A stretch of DNA of 64,000 nucleotides from Lysinibacillus boronitolerans JCM 21713 = 10a = NBRC 103108 (GTDB taxonomy: Bacteria; Bacillota; Bacilli; Bacillales_A; Planococcaceae), in the NCBI RefSeq assembly GCF_000772935.1, contig NZ_JPVR01000076.1, forward strand, positions 124,001-188,000, written 5' to 3'. The position numbers and the translations under genes were made by a program. This document shows positions 55,556 through 64,000 of the stretch, piece after piece (position 1 is the first letter of the stretch; every line of letters starts with the position of its first letter). The notes below the pieces were generated by a model. That model saw nothing but the letters and a program-made list of their open reading frames with translations, searched no databases and was not told the DNA's origin.

Positions 55556-56569
55556 ATGAAACAAGAAAACGTGTTGGAAGTAAAAAATTTACAAACCTAT
55601 TTTTATTCGAGTGAAGGGGTTGCCAAAGCTGTAGATGGGGTGTCCTTTACTCTTAAAAAAGGAGAAACACTGGGCATTGTTGGTGAATCTGGTTGTGGGA
55701 AATCCATGACTTCGCTGTCATTACTTCGTTTAGTACCGTCGCCTCCTGGTAAAATCATCAATGGCGAAATTTTATTAAATAATACTGACATCTTGAAGCT
55801 CTCAGATGAAGAGTTACGTAAAATTCGGGGCAATAAAATATCGATGATTTTCCAAGAGCCTATGACAAGCTTAAATCCTGTATTATCCGTTGGAGAGCAA
55901 ATTGCTGAATCCATTCGATTGCACCAAGGCTTATCACGTAAAGAAGCATGGCAAAAGGCTGTCGATATGATTCGCCTAGTTGGGATTCCTGCACCAGAAA
56001 AAAGAGCGAAGCAGGAGCCTTATCAGTTAAGTGGTGGGATGCGACAACGCATTATGATTGCCATGGCACTAGCCTGTACACCAGATGTGTTAATTGCTGA
56101 CGAACCGACAACTGCTTTAGATGTAACCATTCAAGCCCAAATTATTGATATTATTCAAAACCTGCAAAAACAATTAGGCATGAGCATTATCTTCATTACC
56201 CATGATCTAGGTGTTGTAGCAGAAATTTGCGATAAGATTGCCGTTATGTATGCAGGTCAGGTTGTAGAAGAAGGCACAACAGAAAGTCTTTTTGAAAAAC
56301 CGTTACACCCTTATACAAACGGATTAATTCAATCATTACCAAAGCTATACGAAGACCAAGAAGAACTATCTACTATTCACGGAACTGTACCAAGTCCCTA
56401 TAATTACCCAATTGGCTGCCGTTATGCAGAACGTTGTCCATTTGCTACAGATTTATGTCGTGACCAACAGCCAGAACTTTTGACTGTCGAGCAAGGAAAA
56501 AAGGTAAGATGCTGGATGTACAGTAATGAATGGCAAGGAGAAACACTTATGAAGGAGCTGACAGTATGA
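55556..56569 (+). CDS. ABC transporter ATPase, OppD/DppD type
   Basis: A 337-residue nucleotide-binding subunit. Walker [19 protein letters not shown], signature [17 protein letters not shown], Walker [15 protein letters not shown], and the C-terminal oligopeptide-transporter extension with [14 protein letters not shown], whose cysteines can hold a 4Fe-4S cluster in this family. 15 nt after the permease gene. It overlaps the next ATPase by 4 nt. Confidence 0.93.
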   Translation: MKQENVLEVKNLQTYFYSSEGVAKAVDGVSFTLKKGETLGIVGESGCGKSMTSLSLLRLVPSPPGKIINGEILLNNTDILKLSDEELRKIRGNKISMIFQEPMTSLNPVLSVGEQIAESIRLHQGLSRKEAWQKAVDMIRLVGIPAPEKRAKQEPYQLSGGMRQRIMIAMALACTPDVLIADEPTTALDVTIQAQIIDIIQNLQKQLGMSIIFITHDLGVVAEICDKIAVMYAGQVVEEGTTESLFEKPLHPYTNGLIQSLPKLYEDQEELSTIHGTVPSPYNYPIGCRYAERCPFATDLCRDQQPELLTVEQGKKVRCWMYSNEWQGETLMKELTV

Positions 56570-57558
56570 CAACAGCACAACACACCCAACCACTATTACA
56601 AGTAAATGATTTAAAGCAGCATTTTTTCTTAAAAAAAGAAAAGCTTTTCGGTCCACAGCAAGTTGTAAAAGCTGTGGATGGTGTTTCTTTCGATATCATG
56701 CCTGGTGAGACACTCAGCATTGTTGGAGAATCTGGCTGTGGTAAATCAACGACTGGTCGTTCTATTTTAAGATTAGATGAGCCTACTGCTGGAGAGGTAT
56801 TGTTATTTGGTAAAAATTTAGTGAATATGAACAAAAAAGAGCTTCGTGCTGCACGCAAGGACATTCAAATTATTTTCCAAGATCCCTATGCATCCCTTAA
56901 CCCACGAAGAACCATTCGTAAAATGTTAACAGAGGCTATGTCTATTCAAAAAATTGTACCACCTGAGCAGCAAGAAGCACGCATGCTCGAATTAATGTCC
57001 CTTGTTGGGTTACGTCCTGAGTACTTAGAGCGTTATCCACATGAATTTTCTGGTGGTCAGCGTCAGCGGATTGGCATTGCAAGAGCCCTTGCTGTTAATC
57101 CTAAAATTATTATTTGTGATGAGTCTGTTTCTGCCCTAGATGTTTCCATTCAAGCTCAAATACTCAATTTACTGAAGCAACTACAACGAGATTTAGATTT
57201 AACCTTTTTATTTATCTCACACGATTTAAGTGTTGTTCGACATATTTCAGACCGTATTATGGTGATGTATCTTGGAAAGGTTGTAGAAATTGCTGATAAG
57301 CATTCCCTTTTCACACAGCCACATCATCCTTATACAAAAGCACTATTTTCTTCTATACCAGTCATTGATAAGCAGCATCGTAAGGAGCGCATTATTTTAA
57401 AAGGTGACCTACCATCACCTCTTAATCCTCCTACTGGCTGTAGCTTTCACACACGTTGCCCATTCGCAACAGATAAATGTAAAGCAGAAGTGCCAGCTTT
57501 ACGAGCGATCACTGCAACACATAAGGTAGCTTGCCATTTCGCAGAAAATTTAGTTTAA
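56566..57558 (+). CDS. ABC transporter ATPase, OppF/DppF type
   Basis: A 330-residue partner ATPase. Walker [19 protein letters not shown], signature [17 protein letters not shown], Walker [15 protein letters not shown], and the same C-terminal cysteine region ([14 protein letters not shown]). The start is the ATG at 56566, which shares ATGA with the upstream stop and has AAGGAG 8 nt upstream; an earlier in-frame codon (56530) would lie deep in the preceding gene. Confidence 0.93.
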   Translation: MTTAQHTQPLLQVNDLKQHFFLKKEKLFGPQQVVKAVDGVSFDIMPGETLSIVGESGCGKSTTGRSILRLDEPTAGEVLLFGKNLVNMNKKELRAARKDIQIIFQDPYASLNPRRTIRKMLTEAMSIQKIVPPEQQEARMLELMSLVGLRPEYLERYPHEFSGGQRQRIGIARALAVNPKIIICDESVSALDVSIQAQILNLLKQLQRDLDLTFLFISHDLSVVRHISDRIMVMYLGKVVEIADKHSLFTQPHHPYTKALFSSIPVIDKQHRKERIILKGDLPSPLNPPTGCSFHTRCPFATDKCKAEVPALRAITATHKVACHFAENLV

Positions 57559-57595
57559 TGTATCTTACACTTATAAAATAATCGGAGAGGTCATT

Positions 57596-58336
57596 ATGTT
57601 ACAACCAGAAACCTTCAACATATATATTCTCCTATGTGTAATTGCTCCAATTATTGGAGCTTTTCTGCTTACTTTTATCTTTATTTTCGAAAAGCAAATC
57701 GATAGCCTTGAGGAGGAAAAAAGAAATTTAGAGCTTGAGCAGGATTTACAAAGAGCGAATATTCTCCAGTTGAATCAGCAAATACAGCCACATTTCTTTT
57801 TTAATGCATTAAATTCATTATTAAGCCTAGCTCGCATCAATCGAAAGGAAGATTTGGTTGCGGGCATTGAGGCTTTGGCAACATTTTTTAAATTTAAATA
57901 CAATAATCACGAGGTGTTAATTGCGTTAAAGAACGAGGTACAATTTGTCGATAGTTATTTAAATATTCAACAATTGCGATTTGGCCATCGTTTGACTGTA
58001 AATAAATATATTGATGATGAAGCTCTATCTGTCCAAATACCTCCATTTATTCTGCAGACCATTATTGAAAATGCATATAAACATAGCTTTGAAAAACATA
58101 TAGGACCTGCAGAGCTTTCCATTATAATCAAAAAAATGGATACTAGCTTATTAATTGAAATTAAAAATACACAGCCATTAGAAAAAATTGAACAGGTAGT
58201 AGACGAATTGCAGCAAGGTTATGGTCTCGAAAATATTAGAAAACGACTTGAGCTCATTTATGGGCTTGAAAATATTTTATTCTCGATTCAAAACAATGAA
58301 CAGCATTACACTGTTACAATCCATGTTCCCGCATAG
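57596..58336 (+). CDS. LytS/YesM-type sensor histidine kinase with minimal input region
   Basis: A 246-residue kinase. A single N-terminal membrane helix (about residues 8-31) leads directly through a short coiled coil (EKQIDSLEEEKRNLELEQDL) into the His_kinase domain: NQQIQPHFFFNALNSLLSL carries the phosphorylated His, and the ATPase domain has IIENAYKHSF (N box) and QGYGLENIRKRL (G box). There is no extracellular sensor domain, so it likely senses through a partner such as the neighbouring transporter. It lies 37 nt after the ATPase gene in the same operon. Confidence 0.9.
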   Translation: MLQPETFNIYILLCVIAPIIGAFLLTFIFIFEKQIDSLEEEKRNLELEQDLQRANILQLNQQIQPHFFFNALNSLLSLARINRKEDLVAGIEALATFFKFKYNNHEVLIALKNEVQFVDSYLNIQQLRFGHRLTVNKYIDDEALSVQIPPFILQTIIENAYKHSFEKHIGPAELSIIIKKMDTSLLIEIKNTQPLEKIEQVVDELQQGYGLENIRKRLELIYGLENILFSIQNNEQHYTVTIHVPA

Positions 58337-58374
58337 GCTTTCTATCAACTGGAAGGAGAAAGGAGAATCTCACC

Positions 58375-59073
58375 ATGAATATTTTAATCGCAGATGATGA
58401 GCCATTAGAGCTTGAGCAAATGATTTATTTATTAAAGCCACATTTTCCAAATTGGACCTTCCATACTGCCCAAGATGCCTCACAGGCTCTGCAATTAGCT
58501 AAAAAGCATCGTATGACTATCGCCTTTTTGGATATTCAAATGCCTGGGAAAGATGGTATCTCGTTGAGCAAGGAATTAAAAGCGCTTTATGAGGTAGACA
58601 TCATCATGGTAACAGCTTATCAAACCTTTGAATATGCCCAACAGGCATTGCGTATCGGGGTAAAGGATTATCTTACAAAACCGGTCATTGCAAGTGAATT
58701 AGATGCTATCGTGGAGAAATATAAGGTGTGGAGTTCTAACCATGATGCGATTCAAAGCGCACTTTCCTATATTCATGAAAACTATTATGAAAAACTAAGT
58801 CTCAATATTATTGCTGAAAAAATTCATTTGAATCCGAGCTATTTAAGTCGTAAATTTTTGGAGGAGCAGTCTATTGGCATTAATGAGTATATTAATAATT
58901 ATCGCTTAGAAATGGCCGTAAAGAAAATCAATGAAAATCTAGACACAAGTATGTCTGCGATTGCTGAGAGCTGTGGTTTTAATAGTCAGCACTATTTTAG
59001 TGTTGCGTTTAAGAAAAAATACAATCAATCACCACGTCAATATAAATCCTCTAAAATGAGTAAAGGCCTTTAA
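58375..59073 (+). CDS. AraC-type two-component response regulator (YesN-like)
   Basis: A 232-residue regulator. Receiver domain at about residues 1-120: acidic pocket NILIADDEPLELE, phosphorylated Asp in MTIAFLDIQMPGKDG, and the conserved Lys in VKDYLTKPV. A two-helix-turn-helix AraC domain follows almost without linker (SLNIIAEKIHLNPSYLSRKF and MSAIAESCGFNSQHYFSVAF). Such regulators bind direct repeats about 20 bp apart. It probably activates the divergent operon at 53561 when phosphorylated by the kinase encoded just upstream. AAGGAGAAAGGAG precedes the ATG. Confidence 0.92.
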   Translation: MNILIADDEPLELEQMIYLLKPHFPNWTFHTAQDASQALQLAKKHRMTIAFLDIQMPGKDGISLSKELKALYEVDIIMVTAYQTFEYAQQALRIGVKDYLTKPVIASELDAIVEKYKVWSSNHDAIQSALSYIHENYYEKLSLNIIAEKIHLNPSYLSRKFLEEQSIGINEYINNYRLEMAVKKINENLDTSMSAIAESCGFNSQHYFSVAFKKKYNQSPRQYKSSKMSKGL

Positions 59074-59077
59074 TCGT

Positions 59078-60334
59078 ATGTTAAGGAAATATTCATTGCT
59101 CGTTCCATTTGCAAGTTTAAGCACAGCAGCAGGAGTCATTATTCTTTTAGCGAGATGGATTAATGGTAATTTATTATTGTCCTCTCCCTCAGCCCTTATT
59201 TCTTTTGGTTTTATGGCGGGCATTTGTTATACATTAGCAACAGCTCTTTCGTTTATTATACTTGGCTCATTGCTGAATAAGAGCGATTACACACAAAATC
59301 AGCATACACAAAGTTTTTTGCTCTTTACTATACAGCGTAAATTGTCTGGTATGAATTTAAAGGTTATACGGCTATTTTACCTGCTGACAGGTATTGAAAT
59401 TTGGCTTATTCAATTAATAAGCATTAGTGTATTATCTGAAATTATGTTAAATATTCCAGTACCTATTACACTTTTTTTCTTTTTAATCGGCATCTTATTT
59501 CTTGATCGCATCATGTCAGTGAAAAGTATACTCTGGTTGGAAATTTTATTTATTATTGCTCTTTTTTCATTACTTATTTTTATCCCTATTTATTACTTTG
59601 TTCAAAATGGGGCAAACACTGTATATGAGGGGATTCGCTTATATCACCCTTATTTATTTTATTTTAAAAATAGCGAAATTCTGCTATTCTATGTCATTAT
59701 TCAACTAGCCGTTTTAGGACAAGTATTTTTTGATAAATCGACATGGTATTTAATTGCCTTTATAAAACCTAAAAAAGTACGCCGCAGTCTGTTTTCCTCA
59801 GGTTTAATTTTAGCGTTATTAACGCTATCATTTACAGCGATTTTAATGATTGCCCTATACAGCGGATCATTTGGCCAGTTCCAAGTACTGATTTTTACGT
59901 TTTTATATGAAGTGCAGCCAGGCTTTCTTACATTTGCTTTTCTCGTCATTGTCCTATTAGCCATTGTCACAACCTTGCTTGTAGACATGCGGGCAACGAA
60001 ACGTTTTTTTGTGACGAAAAGACCCTATTATTTCTATTTGATTGGCCTGATGATAATTTTATTTACCTGTTTCTTATCTATCAATTTAACGATTTTAGGT
60101 GTTATTTATTCTTTTGCCTTCCTGCACATTACCATGTTACCGTTTATGTTAATCCTTTTATTTACGAATCGCCATATTCATAAACATAGCTGGCTTGTCA
60201 TTTTTCTATCCATCATCATTGGAATTGGTATTGGTTTAAGCTTTAATACGCTATACGGTTTAGCTACCAGCTTTATCATCTCAAGTATTTATCAATTAAT
60301 GCTTCAGACTGAAACGATAGAAAAAAATACCTGA
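59078..60334 (+). CDS. Polytopic membrane protein, probable secondary transporter
   Basis: A 418-residue very hydrophobic protein with about 11-12 predicted helices. I do not recognise the family with confidence; the regular helix pairs and the cytoplasmic loop FDKSTWYLIAFIKPKKVRRS recall sodium:solute symporters (a similar loop occurs there before a helix). It starts 4 nt after the response-regulator stop and ends the operon, so it belongs to the system. It could be a second uptake route or the signal receptor for the sensor-poor kinase. A hairpin with GAACC.. arms near 60335-60360 may end the transcript. Confidence 0.7.
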   Translation: MLRKYSLLVPFASLSTAAGVIILLARWINGNLLLSSPSALISFGFMAGICYTLATALSFIILGSLLNKSDYTQNQHTQSFLLFTIQRKLSGMNLKVIRLFYLLTGIEIWLIQLISISVLSEIMLNIPVPITLFFFLIGILFLDRIMSVKSILWLEILFIIALFSLLIFIPIYYFVQNGANTVYEGIRLYHPYLFYFKNSEILLFYVIIQLAVLGQVFFDKSTWYLIAFIKPKKVRRSLFSSGLILALLTLSFTAILMIALYSGSFGQFQVLIFTFLYEVQPGFLTFAFLVIVLLAIVTTLLVDMRATKRFFVTKRPYYFYLIGLMIILFTCFLSINLTILGVIYSFAFLHITMLPFMLILLFTNRHIHKHSWLVIFLSIIIGIGIGLSFNTLYGLATSFIISSIYQLMLQTETIEKNT

Positions 60335-60360
60335 ACTCGAGATTATTTCGGGTTCAGGTT
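60334..60360. terminator. Hairpin after the transporter gene
   Basis: CCTGAACTCGA and the near-complement TCGGGTTCAGG with a short loop (TTAT), then TTTATACG. It lies between two convergent genes. Confidence 0.65.
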
Positions 60361-60371
60361 TATACGTTTAT

Positions 60372-61307
60372 TTAACTGATATAAAAGAAGAATAGGATGA
60401 GTAATAGCAATCCAACAATGGCCGAACTAATGGAAAGATAATGTCTTTTTTCCTCTCGACCATAGTAATAGTCAATAAATATAGAGCTGAAAAGGATGAC
60501 AGCTAAATATCCTCCAATGATAACAGTAAATAAAATCCACCCTTTAATTACGATCACCAGGAGCATAATGATATTCAACATTTTAATAGCCCAAACAGCA
60601 CGTCGATGTCCACTATTAACATATTCCTTTGGTATATTAAATTTTTTCCTCATTAGTTTATCGACAAGCATTTGGATAGCTATGATAAAAACTAGCATAA
60701 CGAGTAAACCTGACATTCCAAATTTAGCATCATCATTGAGAGCAAGATCTATATAAGCCTTTGCCAGATCTTTATTTTCTACTTTGTAAGATGATTTGTT
60801 GTTATAATCAACAATTATGATATACTCTTCGCCGATGAACATTTTTAGCTTAATTATCTGCCCCTTTTCAAACTCTACCCAGACATCACGTTGTAATCTA
60901 AATCGAATATCCTCATTCATATGCGTCATAGTAGCTTGCTGTAATAATTGTTGTAAAAGCTCTTTTTCTGAACTTTGCTCCATTATTTGCTGACCAATAA
61001 CCCACCCAGGTCTCCCAGCCTTAAAAATCTCCTCATCCGAATTGTAAATCATTGTATATTTTTTTATTGATTGCTGCTGTGCTAATTGAACAATTGAAGC
61101 ATGTTGCGTTTGCTCTATCTGCCCTAATGGACCGATTTCTATTATTAATAGAAACATGATGATCGTGCCTACGATGATCAATGGATAAGACCAGCGTTTT
61201 GCTTTTTTTTCATGTTGCACTTGCCGTAAAATATCCTCCTGTAAGGATTCCGTAAATCGTGGTGCTTCGCCAAGTTCTTGATCCAATTTTTCTTTAAAAG
61301 CTGTCAT
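60372..61307 (-). CDS. Putative anti-sigma factor with C-terminal DUF4181-like membrane domain
   Basis: A 311-residue membrane protein. A cytoplasmic N-terminus (residues 1-38) precedes a membrane helix (about 39-60, YPLIIVGTIIMFLLIIEIG), a soluble segment of about 140 residues, and four more helices from about 200. The C-terminal part (FNIPKEYVNSGHRRAVWAI ... WILFTVIIGGYLAVI) resembles DUF4181. It overlaps the ECF sigma gene by 14 nt, the standard arrangement for a regulator that holds the sigma factor at the membrane. It lacks a recognisable zinc-binding anti-sigma motif, so the role rests on context. Confidence 0.7.
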   Translation of the reverse strand: MTAFKEKLDQELGEAPRFTESLQEDILRQVQHEKKAKRWSYPLIIVGTIIMFLLIIEIGPLGQIEQTQHASIVQLAQQQSIKKYTMIYNSDEEIFKAGRPGWVIGQQIMEQSSEKELLQQLLQQATMTHMNEDIRFRLQRDVWVEFEKGQIIKLKMFIGEEYIIIVDYNNKSSYKVENKDLAKAYIDLALNDDAKFGMSGLLVMLVFIIAIQMLVDKLMRKKFNIPKEYVNSGHRRAVWAIKMLNIIMLLVIVIKGWILFTVIIGGYLAVILFSSIFIDYYYGREEKRHYLSISSAIVGLLLLILFFFYIS

Positions 61308-61815
61308 CCATTAACACCTCCCACTCACTAGTCGCTAATTTCTCCTGTAACATTTTCCTTGCCCGATGCAATCTGGTTTTAACTGTATTTTCTGCACATG
61401 TAAGAATATCTGCAATTTCTCTAACCTTTAATTCTTGATAATAATAAAGAATGACGACTTCTCTATAAGTAATAGGTAACTCAAATAACGCATTCGTTAA
61501 TGTTTTCCGCTCATCCTGTGCTATTAACATCGTTTCCGGTGTCCGTTTACTTGCCCCAATATGTAATTTTTCCAATAGCAGATGGCGTTTATTTTTCCAA
61601 CTTCGAAGATAATCATGGCTTTTATGTACCGTGATTTTAACTAAATAGGTCTTTAGAGATGCTCTATGTTCAAAGCGATCCTGCTGCCGATAATAAGAAA
61701 AAAAGACATCTTGTACAATTTCTTCAGCAATTGCCCAGTCCTTTACATAAAGATAAGCCACTCGTAAGCAATATTCTCCGTGTTCTTCCATAATGGCTAC
61801 TAAATGCTCACTCAC
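61294..61815 (-). CDS. ECF-type RNA polymerase sigma factor
   Basis: A 173-residue sigma-70 family protein with region 2 (YCLRVAYLYVKDWAIAEEIVQDVFFSYYRQ, in part) and region 4 (FELPITYREVVILYYYQELKVREIADILTCAENTVKTRLHRAR, in part) only, as in ECF sigmas. The start is the GTG at 61815 because GGAGG lies 7 nt upstream; an earlier ATG (61836) overlaps that site. Cotranscribed with the putative anti-sigma factor. A promoter of the ECF type lies just upstream, suggesting autoregulation. Confidence 0.92.
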   Translation of the reverse strand: MSEHLVAIMEEHGEYCLRVAYLYVKDWAIAEEIVQDVFFSYYRQQDRFEHRASLKTYLVKITVHKSHDYLRSWKNKRHLLLEKLHIGASKRTPETMLIAQDERKTLTNALFELPITYREVVILYYYQELKVREIADILTCAENTVKTRLHRARKMLQEKLATSEWEVLMDDSF

Positions 61816-61846
61816 CCAAACACCTCCTCTAAACATTCACCCTATA

Positions 61847-61873
61847 GTCGTCATTCGATCTTAGTTGGTTTCA
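61847..61873 (-). promoter_or_regulatory. ECF-type promoter of the sigma/anti-sigma operon
   Basis: On the minus strand TGAAAC (61873-61868), a 17-nt spacer, then CGAC (61850-61847). This fits the -35 AAC / -10 CGAC pattern of Bacillus SigX/SigW-type sigmas. It lies 32 nt from the GTG start. Confidence 0.6.
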
Positions 61874-62060
61874 AAAAAATCAAAAAGTTTCATGAACACG
61901 ATCGTCATAAATTGAGAAAAACTTCACACAATAAAAGAGTATTTTATAATGAATTATTCTGGCAACCTTAATTATGAATAGTCACTCCTAAAGAAATAAT
62001 GTACATTTTTAGACTGAATTTATTTGTATGCTGTGTTGCATACTTTTTTTCTATTATCTA

Positions 62061-62090
62061 TTGAATACCTAGCGAAAAAACTGTTATAGT
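62061..62090 (+). promoter_or_regulatory. Sigma-A promoter of nupC
   Basis: TTGAAT (62061-62066), 18-nt spacer, TATAGT (62085-62090). A tandem GTCTGAC repeat at 62101-62114 falls over the expected start of transcription. Confidence 0.6.
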
Positions 62091-62189
62091 GAGATTGTTT
62101 GTCTGACGTCTGACTAATTAAGATCTTTAGCTGTTCTTCTGAAATTGGAACATCAGGACAAAATATCACAGATACTTATGGAGGAACTT

Positions 62190-63371
62190 ATGAGATACTT
62201 AATATCCTTTTGTGGATTGTTACTTGTTTTTGCCTTAGCTTTATTAATGAGTAAAAACAAAAAAGAAATAAAATATAAATATATAGTGATTATGTTGATC
62301 ATCCAATTTTTATTGGCAGCTTTACTACTCAATACAACGGTTGGCTATGTGCTAATTAAAGGAATCACCAAAGTATTTGATCACTTATTGTCCTATGCAA
62401 ATGCGGGTATATCATTTGTTTTTGGAGGCTTAGCAAATGAAGGAGAATCACCCTTCTTTTTAGCTGTTTTATTACCGATCGTCTTTATTTCTGTTCTGAT
62501 TGGGATCTTGCAGCATTTTAAAATACTTCCTTTTTTAATGAAATGGGTAGGTTTATTTTTAAGTAAAGTAAGTGGCATGGGGAAATTGGAATCCTATAAT
62601 GCAGTTGCTTCTGCTATGGTTGGCCAATCTGAAGTGTTCATCACTGTTAAAAAGCAATTAGATAAGATTGCACCACAACGTATGTATACGTTATGCGCTT
62701 CTGCTATGTCGACTGTTTCGATGTCAGTAGTTGGTGCTTATATGACGATGATTGAGCCAAAGTATGTCGTAACGGCCATTGTATTAAACCTGTTTGGCGG
62801 ATTTATTATTGTTTCTATCATTAATCCATATACTGTGGATGAAAAAGAAGATATCTTAACGATTGAAGATGAACAGAAGCAAGCGTTCTTTCAAATGATT
62901 GGCGAATATATTATGGATGGCTTTAAAGTAGCCATCATTGTTGGAGCAATGCTTATTGGTTTCGTTGCATTAATGGATTTAATCAATTCATTATTCGATA
63001 TGATTATTGGTATATCCTTCCAAGAAATATTAGGCTATATCTTTGCGCCAATCGCTTTCCTAATGGGTATTCCATGGGCAGATGCTGTGGCTGCTGGCGG
63101 TATTATGGCAACTAAATTAGTAACGAATGAATTCGTTGCCATGATTAACCTTGGCGACGTCTCAGCGTCCATGAGTGAACGTACACTAGGCATTATTTCT
63201 GTATTCCTTGTATCCTTTGCCAACTTTTCATCCATCGGTATTATTTCGGGAGCTGTAAAAGGTTTGAATGAAAGACAAGGTAATGTCGTTGCCCGCTTTG
63301 GCTTAAAGTTGTTGTACGGTGCTACACTCGTAAGTATCCTAACAGCTATTATTGTGGGATTGATTATTTAA
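62190..63371 (+). CDS. nupC: NupC family concentrative nucleoside transporter
   Basis: Ion-coupled nucleoside uptake across the membrane. 393 residues, the length of B. subtilis NupC. Family motifs: VFGGLANEGESPFFLAVLLP (in part), GKLESYNAVASAMVGQSEVFIT (with the conserved Gly-Gln-Ser-Glu), and IAFLMGIPWADAVAAGGIMATKLVTNEFVAM (in part). About nine helices. The start is the ATG at 62190 with GGAGG 5 nt upstream; upstream in-frame ATG 62178 and TTG 62145 lack sites. Single-gene unit between its own promoter and terminators. Confidence 0.94.
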   Translation: MRYLISFCGLLLVFALALLMSKNKKEIKYKYIVIMLIIQFLLAALLLNTTVGYVLIKGITKVFDHLLSYANAGISFVFGGLANEGESPFFLAVLLPIVFISVLIGILQHFKILPFLMKWVGLFLSKVSGMGKLESYNAVASAMVGQSEVFITVKKQLDKIAPQRMYTLCASAMSTVSMSVVGAYMTMIEPKYVVTAIVLNLFGGFIIVSIINPYTVDEKEDILTIEDEQKQAFFQMIGEYIMDGFKVAIIVGAMLIGFVALMDLINSLFDMIIGISFQEILGYIFAPIAFLMGIPWADAVAAGGIMATKLVTNEFVAMINLGDVSASMSERTLGIISVFLVSFANFSSIGIISGAVKGLNERQGNVVARFGLKLLYGATLVSILTAIIVGLII

Positions 63372-63381
63372 ATTGTATTGA

Positions 63382-63410
63382 ACTGCACTCAGTTAGATGG
63401 GTGCAGTCCT
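63382..63410 (+). terminator. Possible terminator after nupC
   Basis: A 7-bp stem (ACTGCAC 63382-63388 with GTGCAGT 63401-63407), then CCTTATTTTA. Modest on its own. Confidence 0.45.
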
Positions 63411-63436
63411 TATTTTATCGCTTATATAACGCCAAA

Positions 63437-63485
63437 TTAAAAAATGTACATTACTAAAATTGAATTTAGTAATGTACATTTTTAC
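63437..63485. terminator. Bidirectional terminator between nupC and leuS
   Basis: Perfect 18-bp stem (63441-63458 with 63465-63482) with a 6-nt loop, A/T-rich flanks on both sides. Confidence 0.88.
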
Positions 63486-63496
63486 TTTATAGCTCT

Positions 63497-64000
63497 TTAT
63501 TTGACGACAATATTGACAAGTTTGCCTGGAATAACGATGATTTTCACTAAGCTCTTTCCTGCCATATATTCTTGAACCTTTTCATCAGCAAGTGCTACTT
63601 TTTCGATGTCCTCTTTTGACGCATCTTTTGCTACAACAATCTTCGCACGTACTTTACCAGCAACCTGTACAGCAATTTCGACTTCATCATCCACAAGCTT
63701 TGCTTCATCATAGGTTGGCCATTGCTCGTAAGAAAGTGTTGAATTGTGACCTAATAGTTGCCATAGTTCTTCTGCAATATGCGGAGCGATTGGTGCTAGC
63801 ATTTTCACAAAGCCTTCAGCATAAGCCGTTGGAATCACATCAGCTTTATAGCAATCATTAATAAAGACCATCATTTGTGAAATAGCTGTGTTAAAGCGGA
63901 TGCCTTCATAATCCTCTGTCACTTTTTTCACTGTTTGGTGGTATGATTTTTCAAGTGATTGATCGTTAGACACTTGGATTTTTGCTGAAATTGCGCCATC
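63497..64000 (-). CDS. leuS: Leucyl-tRNA synthetase, C-terminal part (truncated by window edge)
   Basis: The frame is open to base 64000, so this is the last 167 codons of a protein of about 800 residues. It covers part of the anticodon-binding helical domain ([37 protein letters not shown]) and the C-terminal appendage ([37 protein letters not shown]). These are typical LeuRS endings of the bacterial type. It charges tRNA-Leu. The gene is otherwise outside the window. Confidence 0.95.
   Translation of the reverse strand, partial: DGAISAKIQVSNDQSLEKSYHQTVKKVTEDYEGIRFNTAISQMMVFINDCYKADVIPTAYAEGFVKMLAPIAPHIAEELWQLLGHNSTLSYEQWPTYDEAKLVDDEVEIAVQVAGKVRAKIVVAKDASKEDIEKVALADEKVQEYMAGKSLVKIIVIPGKLVNIVVK

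Larger units (their letters stand above)
61816..62189. other. Sigma-nupC divergent intergenic region
   Basis: 374 bp with an ECF-type promoter (61847-61873, minus), a sigma-A promoter for nupC (62061-62090, plus) and a 7-nt direct repeat downstream of it (62101-62114). Nothing else is recognised. Confidence 0.5.

Noticed and set aside
1-64000. CRISPR arrays, insertion sequences, prophage or integration sites
   Set aside because: No regularly spaced repeats, transposase or integrase frames, or att-like duplications were seen on reading through both strands.

Overview
This is a 64 kb stretch of an AT-rich Bacillales chromosome. Gene content and order follow the 'yt' region of Bacillus subtilis (acsA-acuABC, ccpA-aroA, ytxH-ytxG-murC, sftA, ytpR-ytpQ, ytnP, trmB, pepV, ytfP, nupC, leuS). 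The best guess is Lysinibacillus: a D-aspartate-ligase-like ATP-grasp enzyme is present together with a D-amino acid aminotransferase that closely resembles the Lysinibacillus sphaericus enzyme, and that genus has a Lys-D-Asp cell-wall bridge. No rRNA, tRNA, insertion sequence, prophage or CRISPR array was seen. Both ends cut through genes: PBP1A on the left and leuS on the right.

Layout. 1-3.6 kb: class A penicillin-binding protein and an NAD-dependent epimerase-like protein. 3.7-8.05 kb: arginine operon argC-argJ-argB-argD (minus strand) behind a sigma-A promoter overlapped by two 18-bp ARG boxes. 8.2-12.8 kb: acsA diverging from acuABC, which sets AcsA activity by lysine acetylation and deacetylation. 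12.9-15.2 kb: ccpA and aroA. 15.3-17.5 kb: a large FtsA-like protein with a five-unit repeat tail. 17.5-27.6 kb: envelope and division block (ytxH, ytxG, murC, sftA), then ytpR, ytpQ, a lipoprotein, a DUF84 NTPase and an M42 peptidase. 27.7-35.5 kb: ATP-grasp ligase, ytnP, trmB, lipid kinase, a NERD-like protein, dat, pepV. 35.9-49.3 kb: a small HTH regulator, an MFS pump, a diguanylate cyclase, an RsuA-type pseudouridine synthase, murJ, asparagine synthetase, ytfP, an AIM24 protein, an OFA-family transporter and an EamA transporter.

49.4-60.3 kb is the most accessory-looking part. An operon on the minus strand (oligopeptide-type binding lipoprotein plus two adjacent AtzC/CodA-like amidohydrolases) diverges from a plus-strand operon (two permeases, two ATPases, a LytS-like kinase with almost no sensor region, an AraC-type response regulator and a polytopic permease). 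The intergenic region carries helically phased direct repeats over the minus-strand promoter. It reads as a self-regulated uptake and hydrolysis system for an unknown amide or N-heterocyclic compound, and it is the leading candidate for an undescribed system here.

60.4-64 kb: a DUF4181-containing putative anti-sigma factor and its ECF sigma factor with an apparent autoregulated promoter, nupC, and the 3' end of leuS. Most transcription units end in clear rho-independent hairpins, which are listed.
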